The notes: generated from the letters alone by a model not told the origin. Positions 50,692 through 60,722 are shown, counted from the first letter of the stretch. The stretch is 64,000 nucleotides of DNA from Symbiodinium sp. CCMP2592 (GCA_905221615.1 CAJNDT010000125.1:757501-821500); one strand, 5' to 3'. Numbers and translations are program-made.

Positions 50692-51189
50692 GGTCCCCTC
50701 TTGGGTTTTAGAGGAGTCTGCTGGGTTATTACCACGATTTTTGTCGAGTAGCAATGGGTCTGCAGGGATTTTTCGGAGGATCTGGGCAACTTTGACGTGT
50801 AGGCTTCAGGGCGAGAGGAGAGAGGGTCGTTTCGTGTCGGGCAAGTATGCATGCAAGTAGATTTCGAAGTAAGCATGCATCTGCAGGTTTTGGCGTGTGG
50901 TATCTTTGTCCTTTTGGTGGTAGAAGCTGTTATATGCTTGTATGCACAGTAAGTACGAGACCAGTGTGTTGAACAGGTCGCTGCAGGAACGGGAACGTAC
51001 AGTTAGGGTTCACCTGCTGTGATCCCCAGGGTCAGGGTTTAGGGTCTGATAGCCCAGAATATGCCAAAACCCTAAACCCTAAACCATAAACCCTAAACCA
51101 TAATATAACATAGCAGCTGCTTGTGGCTCCCAATTGCAACTTGGTTCGGGCACACTTTGTACCACCCATTCCCCTATCCCCAAGGCTCT
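50692..51189. other. No gene seen
   Basis: Unique sequence, with telomere-like heptamers at 51030-51105. Confidence 0.5.
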
Positions 51190-51310
51190 GTACTATACGG
51201 GCCTTATAATGATTAGATTGATAAGGTTTGCGGGTATATTATACTATAGTTGTAATAGGGAACCCCCAAAATAGTTTTGGCAGTTGTCTAGGCCCTGATA
51301 CTAGACAACT
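51190..51310. mobile_element. Family L element, diverged
   Basis: Left end TATACGGGCCTTATAATGAT; the right end is degraded. The core resembles the copy at 13516. Confidence 0.5.
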
Positions 51311-51710
51311 TCCCGCACTTTAACGAAGCACAGGGTGGCTACCCGGCACGATCAGGGTATCAATGCAACATCATGAAAAGCATGGTGAGCAAAACTTGAA
51401 CTGCCGGTCCCTGCATATAACCTTGAAACTCCTACGAAGATAGAATTGAAGCCTAGTCAGAAACTCCACAACCAAGAACAACCGTTCTTACACCCAAGCG
51501 CAAGACCCTAAGGCTCCATGTACCCAAATAGTATATACTCATGCCTTGCACCTATATATAGAGAGTCCTCTAACACTGAAGTATCTACTCTAAAGGCACA
51601 TCCCTAAACGCTAAAACCTCAAAACCCAATCCCGAATCCCTAAACCCTAAACCCTAACCCTTAATCCCTAAACCCTAAGCCCTAAACCCTAAACCCCAAA
51701 CCCAATCAAG

Positions 51711-51786
51711 CCGAAGAGCCCTCTGAGGATGGACGAAGAGGCAGCGGAGACGCAGAGGCTTAGAGTCATGATCGAGGACGCAGCAG
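51711..51786 (+). CDS. Exon-like segment, coiled-coil composition
   Basis: Preceded by CAATCAAG and followed by GTTCCT after GCAG. The frame reads PKSPLRMDEEAAETQRLRVM and then IEDAA. Both splice dinucleotides are present. Confidence 0.4.
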
Positions 51787-52536
51787 GTTCCTTTAAAGGG
51801 ATCTATAGGACTTCCTTTAAGGGGTTACAGGGTTTCGGGCTCCTTTTTAAGGGGCTTTAGGCTTTCTTTAAGGTTTAGGGTTATAGGATTTTGGGGGTTT
51901 AGGGTTTAGGGTTGTTAGGGCTCTAAGGGCTCTTAGGGCTTAAGGTTGAGAGGGTTTTGGGGGGGCATGTTGTGGGTACTGGAAAGCGGCTTAGGCTTAG
52001 GGCTTAGAGTTTAGGGTTGAGATCTTTTTTGGGGGGCATGGTGTTTAGGGTTTAGAGAGAGATAAGGACTAGTAGAAAGCGGCTTGGATGGTTAATGGTT
52101 CAAGGAGGCTTATGTTTTTGCATGTGCTAACTACTAAAGACATTCCTGATGTCTATATCTCTTTCGCTGTACACCGACTAGGCCTTCAAGTCCTTGCTCG
52201 TTCGATTGCATCCCCGAAGGCTGGTGCATACATGGCCCAACCTTTACACTGTCCTCCTCACCAGCAAACGCATCCAGTGCGCCAGCATCAGCTTCCGGGT
52301 GCATGTATGGCCCAAGCTTGATAACGTCCTGTCCGAGTCAGGTCCCAACTGGTTCCCCACCATGGCAACGTCCACTCCGTCATCCATGCCCCATCCAGGC
52401 CCCAGGATGGTGACTCATTGCTTCGAAGCTCTGGTTCGAAGCACTTGCCTCAGGACTTAAACTCGGCATCCAAAATTTCATCTTGAACCCCGAAGTGTAC
52501 AAGTACCTGCAAATACCAGCATACACCCTTACGCAG
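51787..52536. other. Telomere-like field and unassigned stretch
   Basis: TTTAGGG variants dominate 51800-52060. An imperfect duplication follows: GGTGCATACATGGCCCAA at 52222 resembles GGTGCATGTATGGCCCAA at 52299. ORFs over it (VHTWPNLYTVL and VHVWPKLDNVL) look like two diverged copies of one peptide. Confidence 0.4.
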
Positions 52537-52619
52537 GAAGCCTCATCTGAGCCATGAAAGACAGGAGATGCAGATGAAAGTCCGGGATGTGCTGGAGCGA
52601 TTTAGGCGCCGATTCGGCA
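52537..52619 (+). CDS. Exon-like segment, coiled-coil composition
   Basis: Preceded by CCTTACGCAG and followed by GTGAAG. The frame reads SHERQEMQMKVRDVLERFRR and then RFG. The ORF continues past the GT for another 30 codons, so the donor is only a possibility. Confidence 0.4.
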
Positions 52620-52884
52620 GTGAAGCCAAAGAGCTTTGCAGAGACTCTTGGCACACACTGCCACGCCCAGCATGCCACCAAGTCTTCCTAAACACCCAAA
52701 CTCTGAACCATTTATGTGGCCTTCTCTAACCTTCTTCACTAAATTCAGTGCATCTTTGTCGCAATGAAGGCCAAAAACCCTTGAGGTCAGGGAGGGCCTT
52801 TAGGGTTGCCTCTTTCAGGGTCGAAGCTGGTGAGGCCTTGCTTTTTGAAAGCATCTCAGCCCGACGCCCTCACCAAGTATGGTT

Positions 52885-52990
52885 GAGGGTTTTGGGCTTA
52901 GGGTTTAGGGCTTAGGGTTTAGGGCTTAGGGTTTAGGGTTTAGGGCTTAGGGTTTAGGGTCTAGGGTTTAGGGCTGAGGGTTTAGGGCTT
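52885..52990 (+). repeat. Alternating telomere-variant array (14-bp)
   Basis: TTTAGGG and CTTAGGG heptamers alternate, giving a 14-bp higher-order unit over about 100 bp, with occasional TCTAGGG and CTGAGGG. Confidence 0.85.
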
Positions 52991-53048
52991 AGGGCTTCGA
53001 TCTGAAGGTCTGTTTGGGCCAACCCCAAAAGAAAGTCTGCGGACAAGG

Positions 53049-53277
53049 GCGCCTCAAACCCTAAGGCTCCATGTAATGTACCCATATAGCTTCTTGGCTG
53101 TAAACTCAACTTTTCAACTTTGGGTTCTTGTAAGGTAGACGATTCTCAAAAGATTCAACTTGTGTTACCATGGGTTTTCGGCCAGTGAGATAGTATATAC
53201 TTAGGCCTTAAAGTACCTATAGGGACCCCTCTAAGGCTTTAAGTATCTGCTATAAAAGGTACATGGAGCCTTGGGGA
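53049..53277. mobile_element. Family D element interrupted by another repeat
   Basis: The outer arms CCCTAAGGCTCCATGTA and GGTACATGGAGCCTTGGGG pair. About 100 bp between 53090 and 53190 (CTTCTTGGCTGTAAACTC to TTTTCGGCCAGTGAGA) interrupts the core between TATAG and TAGTATATAC. The insert resembles family Q. Confidence 0.75.
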
Positions 53278-53679
53278 AAGGCAGTCTGGGTTCAACCTGA
53301 CACGTCGTTGCCCGCCAGAGCCAGTAAGTCCTTGTCCCTTGTTCCCCCAAACTCTGGGGCTTAACCTTTGGGCTGTGGACTCATGTTTTGATGCAAAGTA
53401 GGGTAAGGTGGGTTAGGTTGGGTAGGTAGGGTGGGCAAACTATACTCTGGAGTGGGAGCGGCTTCCAGGCACAGCTAGAAGCGCCGGCAAGTCTTCCCGC
53501 ACACATCCTAGAATGTAGTGCCGGTTTTTCACAACCTAGATTTTGTCAAGGCGGAGTCAAGGCTACCAGAGTTAGAAACTACATTAACCAACGAAACCGT
53601 ATCACAGTCTAGTCTCCAGGTAGCTACTTGGGCCTACTTTGGCATCTCTAGTCTCGCCATGGTACCCTTTTACTTGGGC
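53278..53679. other. No firm gene seen
   Basis: A 64-residue ORF at 53518-53712 (+), not recognised, runs into repeat O. Confidence 0.4.
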
Positions 53680-53763
53680 GTACTTGGATTTTTTAATTTT
53701 TGGTTATTATAATCCCTAAGAAACAGCTGAAATTAATTAAATTTTCTAGGGTTCTAAGTTCAG
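53680..53763 (+). mobile_element. Dispersed repeat O
   Basis: Shares GTACTTGG, CCCTAAGAAACAGCT and GGGTTCTAAGTTCAG with the copy at 41013. The bases before it (TTTTACTTGGGC) also match that copy. Confidence 0.6.
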
Positions 53764-53909
53764 CATAGTTTATATCGAAATGTAGAAACACGAGTTCATT
53801 CCATTTGTGTTTCGCGTCCTCATCTATATGTCCAAGCCTATGTCTATGTATATATATATATATACGCACATGAAGAAACAGAGGTAGTATTCAGACAGCA
53901 CATCTAAAG

Positions 53910-53999
53910 ATGGACATGTAAACCTGGATCCCGATTTGCAACTGCCTAAGGACATGAACTTGGAGGAATGGCTGCGCAGCTGGGAAGCAAAGACGGCTG
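53910..53999 (+). CDS. Exon-like segment
   Basis: Preceded by ATCTAAAG and followed by GTTTCG. The frame reads GHVNLDPDLQLPKDMNLEEW and then LRSWEAKTA. It is protein-like but I recognise no family. Confidence 0.4.
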
Positions 54000-54355
54000 G
54001 TTTCGGCTCGTAAGCCTGGCTTCAGAGTTCGAGGGCTGCTTCGAATTAGGGTTTATAAGGGTTTAGGGGTATAGGGGTTTAGGGTTTTAGGGCCTTAGAG
54101 TTTAGTAGAATCGGAAAGTTTAACCTTTTATTTCTGTGGCTTATTGGGGTAGTAAGACTCAGAGCAATATACCTTATACTAGCTCCAGCTGCAACAGTTT
54201 CACATGGGCTCCTCTGTCGGCTGTCTGTGAGTGCAGGGTCTTACTCGGGCTTCAAAGGGGGGTTTCTCGAAATTCAGACCTATATTATCTTTACAGGGAT
54301 CCTTAAGGGTTCCTTTAAGGGGTCTATAAGGGATCTATAGGATTTAGGGTTTACT

Positions 54356-54450
54356 ATAGGGGACTTAACAATTGCCTATACTTATTCGGAGGCTCCTTAT
54401 TATAGTTATAGTATAAAGGGCTCCAAATATTCAGGCCCCTACATTACAGA
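54356..54450. mobile_element. Family L element, diverged
   Basis: ATAGGGGACTTAACAATTGC with a TTATAGTTATAGTATAA core, ending in a GGCCCCTACATTA-like terminus. Confidence 0.5.
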
Positions 54451-54920
54451 CGCCTCAATAACTGGATTGGGTTTCGGTGAATTTTAGACTTATTGCATTA
54501 TAGTACTAGTAATTACTATCTAAAGAAACACACCAATCTACTTGCAAAGGCCCTATGTTCAATGTTTTGCCAGGTATGAGTCGCATGAGGTCTCCATGAG
54601 GTTATTTCGCAGGTGCCAAGGTGCCGCAGCTCTGATGTACTTACAGTAGGTGTTGGCTACGTCTTTGTATGTGAAAGTCCGGAACAACCGGCTCCAGATC
54701 GAATTTAAGCAGTTGTCAGGGCTAGCATACCCGATATATTATGTAACCTCGGGCTTCGTCGAAATCACGACAAACCTGCGAAACCATCTAATCATACGGA
54801 CCCTTACGAGGGTAGGGGGGAGAGGGGTGGAGGATTATACTTCCTTAACTAGGCCAATAAAAGTCCTTATTATGGGTATTAAGGCCCCCTACCCCCCTCC
54901 CCTGGGTGCTATGATCTAAG
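54451..54920. other. Unassigned, with one possible TIR element
   Basis: An ORF at 54650-54919 (+) is not recognised. An inverted pair GAGGGTAGGGGGGAGAGG and CCCCCTACCCCCCTCCCC suggests a further TIR element at about 54808-54903. Confidence 0.4.
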
Positions 54921-55011
54921 GAGAAGACACAGCACTCCAGTGCCTCTACGACGACTGCTTAGCGCGTGTGGATCTCTTGGAGAAGCTGCGCGACAAGGTC
55001 TCTGGGGCTTG
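54921..55011 (+). CDS. Exon-like segment, coiled-coil composition
   Basis: Preceded by GATCTAAG and followed by GTAAGC, the strongest donor in the series. The frame reads EDTALQCLYDDCLARVDLLE and then KLRDKVSGA. Confidence 0.45.
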
Positions 55012-55247
55012 GTAAGCGGATGTTCAACTGTCTTCTTTCCCTGTCAGTTTCCCGAAGACACTTGACAGGGTTTCTTGACGGAGGTGAACCTTTTTGAAAG
55101 TTCCGACACAAAGTATCGGCACATGCACCCTTGGGTCCTTTTAGTCAGGGAGGAGCCCTGCGGCAAGCACACCTAAACCCTCAAGGCAAAACCCTGAACC
55201 CGGGCGAGATCGAACCAGAAAGAGGGTCCAATGCATCGAGCCAAAAT

Positions 55248-55361
55248 TTGGCGTTCTTCTGGTGGACTCTTTAGACTTTAACTTTTTGGGTTTCTATATT
55301 AATTTTTTTTAAGGAGGCAAAAGGTTTAACTTTTAGGAGGGGTTCAGAAGTCAGTCAAGTA
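55248..55361. mobile_element. Dispersed TIR repeat, family Q
   Basis: Matches the copy at 41833 through TTTAACTTTTTGGGTTTC and GGAGGGGTTCAGAAGTCAG. Confidence 0.75.
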
Positions 55362-55422
55362 AACACTGGTCCCTAAATGCCTAACCCTGACCTCAAAACC
55401 TCACAACCTAAGCCAAAGGCTC

Positions 55423-55523
55423 CATGTACTTTTGTAGTAGATACTTAAGCCTAAAAGGGGTCTCCATAAAGGTACTTTAAGCCTCAAAAGTACATACTAT
55501 GTGGGCGCATGGAGCCTTATGGA
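55423..55523. mobile_element. Miniature TIR element, family D
   Basis: The ends are CCAAAGGCTCCATGTAC and CATGGAGCCTTATGG. Confidence 0.75.
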
Positions 55524-55545
55524 CCCTAAACCCTAAACCACGAAG

Positions 55546-55599
55546 GTGAAGAAGGAGCGTTCGAGGCTGGGGATGTCGGATCCAGACGAGGCTTGGACG
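55546..55599 (+). CDS. Exon-like segment, charged
   Basis: Exactly 18 codons, VKKERSRLGMSDPDEAWT, lie between CCACGAAG and GTTTTG. Confidence 0.35.
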
Positions 55600-56093
55600 G
55601 TTTTGGGATGGGGGCGGCCTAGTTTGGGCTGGATTTAGGGTTTAGGGTTGTTCGTTGATGGGTGCTGAAGACAGGAGGCTTGCCAGTTGAAGTCAGGTTT
55701 GGGCTTGTGGCGACGGACGCCGGGATTTCTAATTTCAGGGTGCTATGGTCTTTTGTTCTATGAGTTCGGCATATTTTCGTTTAACTTGGACATTGTTTTA
55801 GGGCTTGGTTCAGGTTCAGGTTGAAGTGTCTGACGGATAGGGAGTGAGAGGTTAGCACGCGTGTCAGGTACAGGGCTAAGGGTTGTGGCTGTGTCGCATG
55901 GACCTGAGAGTGCCTGAATTTTACCTTTCAGTGACAGACTGTGTATGCGCATACGAGGATCCTCTGTACGTGTATGTAGGCATGTTCAAGTGTTCTTGTC
56001 AATCCACCCAGAAGCCCATTCAGATTGCCCTTGACATCGAAGAAGCCTTGCAACACACTGTGATTGCCTTTTCAGCTCACCCCAAAACCGTAA
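55600..56093. other. No firm gene seen
   Basis: A 74-residue ORF at 55883-56107 (+) includes ACPKTVN-like telomeric translation at its end and is otherwise unrecognised. Confidence 0.4.
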
Positions 56094-56466
56094 ACCTTAA
56101 ACCCTAAACCTTGAACCCTAAACCCTAAACCTTGAACCCTAAACCCTAAACCTTGAACCTTGAACCCTAAACCTTAAACCTTACACCTTGAACCCTAAAC
56201 CTTAAACCTTACACCTTGAACCCTAAACCTTAAACCTTACACCTTGAACCCTAAACCTTGAACCCTAAACCTTAAACCTTACACCTTGAACCCTAAACCT
56301 TAAACCTTACACCTTGAACCCTAAACCTTAAACCTTACACCTTGAACCCTAAACCTTGAACCCTAAACCTTAAACCTTACACCTTGAACCCTAAACCTTA
56401 AACCTTACACCTTGAACCTTACACCTTGAACCCTAAACCTTAAACCTTACACCTTGAACCCTGAAC
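56094..56466 (-). repeat. Telomere-variant satellite with 28-bp higher-order unit
   Basis: The whole block divides into 7-mers. The dominant unit is four 7-mers in fixed order: CCTTGAA, CCCTAAA, CCTTAAA, CCTTACA. The left edge uses a 21-bp order instead: CCTTGAA, CCCTAAA, CCCTAAA. Phase of 7 is kept throughout. Confidence 0.95.
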
Positions 56467-56727
56467 CCCAGCCCGACCTTCTCCCTGCTTTCAGGTTGTC
56501 CTGGGTTTCAGGATAATCGAGTCCTTGGGGTTCACGGTTTCGACCAAAATCTAGGTGGCCCAAGGGTTTAGGGTTTAGGGTTTAGGGGAAACTGTTTAAT
56601 TTCCCTTATGGTTCCTACAGAGGTCCTATTCCTAAATACTTTTCAGAGCCCCAAAACTACAACCCAGAAATGTATGCCGTGGTCTTTGATTTGAGAACAG
56701 CAACGCCTACAGCATGCTCAGGAATGC

Positions 56728-56837
56728 TGGAGACTCCAATATCACTGATTCAAGGAATATACCGTCAATTATAATAGGATCCCGAATATGATTTAAGGAA
56801 TATTCCTTAATTATATAAGGGATATTGGAGTTTCCGG
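56728..56837. mobile_element. Miniature TIR element, family C
   Basis: TGGAGACTCCAATATC pairs with GATATTGGAGTTTCC around the GGATCC-containing AT-rich core. Confidence 0.8.
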
Positions 56838-56898
56838 AAAGCCTCTTTAACACCCCGGTTGACAGGGGTACGCCAGATCATGGAAAGACAGGCCCTAA

Positions 56899-57012
56899 CC
56901 CTAAGGCGCCATATGCCCATATAGTATAAGCTTAGGCCTTAAAGTACCTATACAGGGACCCCTCTAAGGCTTCAGTTTCTTTTCTACTATAAAGGTACGT
57001 GGAGCCTTTGGG
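56899..57012. mobile_element. Miniature TIR element, family D
   Basis: The ends are CCCTAAGGCGCCATATGCCC and GGTACGTGGAGCCTTTGGG, with TAA outside both ends. Confidence 0.85.
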
Positions 57013-57224
57013 TAAGCCTCAAGCCTCACAGGCTCAAGCTTTAAATCTCGATGGCGTGCAAGAACTAGCCCCTTGCAACCTTGTAGATCCCAACCCCATA
57101 GGCCCATGTAAGCCTTGTAGTATCTTGCAAGCTGCAAAACCCCGAAGCCTTTGACCTTTTTGCGCCACAAAGACTCTAGACCCTAAAAGCCCGTATCATC
57201 CGGCCCTCAAGCAAAGCCCATGTA

Positions 57225-57225
<1 letters not shown>

Positions 57226-57273
<48 letters not shown>
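57226..57273. repeat. TA microsatellite
   Basis: More than 20 uninterrupted TA units. Confidence 0.95.
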
Positions 57274-57274
<1 letters not shown>

Positions 57275-57431
57275 CCCATACGGCCCTGGGAAAGGCCTCC
57301 GTGCTTGCCACAGTCGGACGGAGCGACCTCAGAGGCGGAGTGGTTGAGCCTACGGGTCCGGCATCCTTGAATTGCAGGGCTCCCTTAACGGGTTTAGGCT
57401 TTAGGTTAATCCGGTTCAAAGGTCCTGTAGC

Positions 57432-57477
57432 AGCTCACACGAGGTGCTGAAGGACTTGCTTGACGATGCCTTTCAAG
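57432..57477 (+). CDS. Exon-like segment, helical
   Basis: Preceded by CTGTAG. The frame reads SSHEVLKDLLDDAFQD and then stops. The donor is not clear. Confidence 0.25.
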
Positions 57478-58335
57478 ACTAGGATCGTTTCAGATCTGCT
57501 TCAACTTGTGTAAAATTCATGGTGGCTTCAATTCCATGTTTTTGTTTAGTGTTTTTGATTGCTTATGTATGTCTGTTATACGGGAGTCAGACATTAGGTT
57601 CATACTTTGGCCATGGTTCTGAACTCGGTTTCCTTCTGCACAGAGCAGCCTACTAAGTATCATGCGACTCGCAGCTTCATGTCCAGATTCTCTCGAAAGG
57701 ATCCTAAAAGGCAACAGGATCGGGCAGATGTGGCGTGCTGCCCAGTTGCATGGCAGCGAACACACAGTGTCTGCAAGTATCTTCGTTGTTGTTCACATAC
57801 CTTCCCCTTTTCATGATTGTTAGCGTGAGGTTCACGTAGATCACCATATGTTTTGCCCCTTGGTCGTCAACCAGATCATGTCCCTGGATCTTGATCGTGC
57901 TCATGCTCATGACGGTGTTCACTGTGTTCATCAACACCCCCGCCGTTATCAATCTTGCATTGGTCGTCATTACCATCTCGAACTTTTATCACGAGCAGTG
58001 CTGCCCTCTCTTCCTCATCATCAGTGGCTGGCCAGGCATCCATAATCGTCCACTCTAGGAATCAACCCTACACCCTACATAACTTACATAACCCTAAACC
58101 CCCAACCCTGAACCCCTAAACCCCTAAGCCCCTCAACCCCTCAACCCCCTAAACCCTAAAGCTGTAAAGCAGAGCTAGCCCAAGACCCTCACATCCCGCC
58201 AAACCTATCGGTCCCAGAGCCTCGCAACTTAAGTCCACAAAACCACTCTAAGGCCTGAAGGCAGGGGGTCTAATTCGGGTCGCGAGATCTTCCAGGGGGG
58301 GGGTTGCTGTTTTCCTCAACGGCCTGAACTTCGGC
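57478..58335. other. Unassigned low-repeat stretch
   Basis: 57600-58050 is unusually free of repeats. Several overlapping frames are open: 57607-57816 (+), 57704-57976 (-), 57848-58045 (+). A hydrophobic plus frame reads WILIVLMLMTVFTVFINTPA near 57890. None is recognised and the coding frame cannot be chosen. CCCTAAA-like units follow at 58080-58165. Confidence 0.35.
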
Positions 58336-58422
58336 GTACTTGGCAAAAATTTTTAACTGTTGGTTGCTATAATCCCTAAGAAACAGCTAAAATTGCAATT
58401 TTTGCTAGGGTTCTAAGTTCAG
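58336..58422 (+). mobile_element. Dispersed repeat O
   Basis: Shares GTACTTGG, CCCTAAGAAACAGCT and GGGTTCTAAGTTCAG with copies at 41013 and 53680. Confidence 0.6.
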
Positions 58423-58551
58423 CATAGTGAACGGGTTGAATCGATCCAGAGCCCACTTGCAGGTTCATGGGACTTAGCAGCTTAAAAGGCTCCTTAAAGG
58501 CATCTATAGGACTCCTGAAAGGGATCTATAGGGTTTCGGATTTAGGGTCTA

Positions 58552-58672
58552 CTTGGAGGTTCATGGGACTTAGTAAGTACAGTTATACGTACCCTAATTG
58601 GGATTTAGAAGTACATATAAGTGTAGCTATCTTGATTATAGCCCTAGTTACTAAGTCTCATGAACCTCCAAG
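58552..58672. mobile_element. Miniature TIR element, family I
   Basis: The ends are CTTGGAGGTTCATGGGAC and CTCATGAACCTCCAAG, with TA at 58550-58551 and 58673-58674. A broken left end of another family I copy precedes it at 58457-58480. Confidence 0.85.
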
Positions 58673-58820
58673 TATACCCTAAAGCCCAGACCCTTAAAGG
58701 GAAGCCTAGCATACAGCCCTATAGTACCCTCAAAAGGAAACCTAGTTACTAAGCTCTCAGTATAAAGCCGGAACAAACAATCTGAGACCCTCAACCCTAG
58801 GCCATAGCACCCTAGACTTT

Positions 58821-58862
58821 GGGTTTAGGGTTTAGGGTTTAGGGTTTAGGGTTTAGGGTTTA
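58821..58862 (+). repeat. Interstitial telomeric array (TTTAGGG)n
   Basis: Five to six perfect TTTAGGG units, immediately followed by CCCTAAA-type units in the opposite orientation, so two tracts meet head to head. Confidence 0.85.
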
Positions 58863-59048
58863 CAAACCCTGAGCCCGAGCCCTAAACCCCCAAACTCGAA
58901 ACCTGAAGCCCTAAAGCCCAAAGTCTAAACCTGAAACCCTAAACCCCAAACTTTAAACCGAAAGCCCCTCTGTGACCTCAGCGGGAGCAGAAAGAGGCCC
59001 TCGACAAAAAAAATACAAAAACTTAAGCCCCAAAGCCTACACCCGAAA

Positions 59049-59330
59049 GCCGAAGAGGCCTAAACCCTGAACCCTACCTGTATCCCCAAACCCTACAAAA
59101 TCGTAGGTAACGACCCCTTCATTAGAAGGCAGACCCCTTAAAACGGTAGGTTTTCGGATCCCAAGGTAATCCCTAAACCCTGAAAGCCGAAGAGGCCTAA
59201 ACCCTAAGCCCTTAACCCTTAACTCCCTTAACCCCTAAACCCGGAAGCCGAAGAGGCGCCAAGAAGTTCATCAGTGACGTGAGCTCGTCGCACAGCTCTG
59301 ACCAGTCCAGCGACAGAGGGCTCCCGTGCT
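59049..59330 (+). repeat. Triplicated GAAGCCGAAGAGGC phrase around a family M element
   Basis: The phrase (A)AAGCCGAAGAGGC occurs near 59053, 59189 and 59244. A family M element (59073-59172) sits between the first two. After the third the frame AKKFISDVSSSHSSDQSSDR is open to 59332, so the phrase may be an exon edge copied twice. Confidence 0.5.
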
Positions 59331-59332
59331 GA

Positions 59333-59927
59333 AACTCCTCGGGGTTTAGGGGTTCATAGAGTTTTATAGGGTTCCTTTAAAGGGATCTACCTAGGGCTCC
59401 TTTAAGGGGATCTATAATACTATAGGGGATCTGTAGGGTTTGGGGTTTAGGGGTTAAGGGGTTTAGGGTTTAGGGGTGTAGGATTTACTGGGGTTTTAGA
59501 CTTCCTGTAACGCAGCCTGCAACCAGTTCCTTTCAGGGTTCAGCTACAGGCACAAGCCCCGAGAAACTGAGCTTAAACATTTCTCCTGATATAAGCTTTA
59601 GGAGTTTTAGGTTTGAAACAAAGGTCTGGAGTTTAGGGGGCCCTTCCTGTTGAGTCACGTTGCGACAGGGCTGCAGCGGCTCTCTTGCATGCTGGCTTTT
59701 GGGGTCAGCAAATTGTTGGAAATTTGTCGCCAGTGAGGTACAGAAGAATACTACTGCCCTGCCCCTAAACAGAAAAGCCAAGCCCTAAACCGTGGCATTT
59801 CGTCGCTCCAGGTATCCAATGGATCGTGCGGCAACAGAGGCCGGAGTGTATTTGTGTATATAGATAGATAGATATAGATATAGATGTGCATGCTGCATGC
59901 ATATATGCTCTCGGGTCCCGGGCCGCC

Positions 59928-59932
<5 letters not shown>
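59333..59932. other. No gene seen
   Basis: CCTTTAAAGGGATCTATAGG phrases at 59365-59435 and TTTAGGG variants to 59490. An 82-residue minus-strand ORF at 59533-59781 is not recognised. A GATA tract is at 59861-59885. Confidence 0.45.
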
Positions 59933-59961
<29 letters not shown>

Positions 59962-59962
59962 T
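59933..59962 (+). repeat. Poly-C tract
   Basis: About 30 consecutive C. Poly-Gly and poly-Pro ORFs across 59751-60394 depend on this tract and are not credible genes. Confidence 0.95.
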
Positions 59963-60329
59963 GCTGGCCTGCTGCTGGTGCCCACCCGCCCTGCGCCCCG
60001 GCCGCCCCCGGCCCACCCCCGGCCCGCACCTTGCCCGCTCCTGGGCCTTGTGCGCGGATCGGGAGTGTCGCACTATGCCCTGCCGTGTGCGGAAAGCGGA
60101 AAGCGGCAATGAATGGCAATGCTGATTTATGAGGGTTGTATGGCGATGGTGATGGTGGCAGATATTCGAGGAAGGTATTAATGATGAAGATGACGACGAC
60201 AAGGATGATGTTGAGCATGGTCTGATTGTCGACTCATGTCCCGGTCTAGAGCAGCACAACATCATGAGCAGTATCACCGGTGCCACAGCAAGAGGGAAGA
60301 CAAGGAGTAACACATAAGAACATCGCGGC

Positions 60330-60425
60330 AAAAAGAGTACCACCACAGGCCCCACACCACAGGGGGGGCGGGGGGGAAGGGGGGAGGATACCATGGGGTG
60401 GGGGGGGAGGGGGGGTGTGGCAGCC
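60330..60425. repeat. G-run block related to family Z
   Basis: CCCCACACCACAGGGGG and GAGGATACCATGGGG match the inverted arms of the element at 50293-50691. It appears to be a partial copy. Confidence 0.55.
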
Positions 60426-60672
60426 CTGCATCATATATACATATATACACACACATATACACCTACATTGTCCTACATAATCGAACACACCTACATATAC
60501 ATAGCAAATGCAGACACATATGCATGTGCATATGTTGAAGGTACCTTGGTGAGCTCAGGTTGGGCTATCTTGAGCGCACACGCGTTAAGGAAATTAAATG
60601 GAGAAAGAGTAGCAACTAAAGGGGCATTCCGAGTCCTGAGACACTGGAGTTGTAGCAAGTCCCAGAGGCTAC

Positions 60673-60722
60673 ATACATACATATATATATATATACATAC
60701 ATACATACATACATACATACAT
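60673..60722 (+). repeat. TACA/TA microsatellite
   Basis: TATATA followed by about seven CATA units. Confidence 0.9.

Noticed and set aside
50205-50754. ORFs of 94-133 codons over the GTGTGG element
   Set aside because: They arise from the 83-bp tandem units and homopolymer arms, and frames are open on both strands.
59751-60394. Minus-strand ORFs of 155 and 209 codons with poly-glycine
   Set aside because: They span a poly-C tract and microsatellites; composition explains the open frames.
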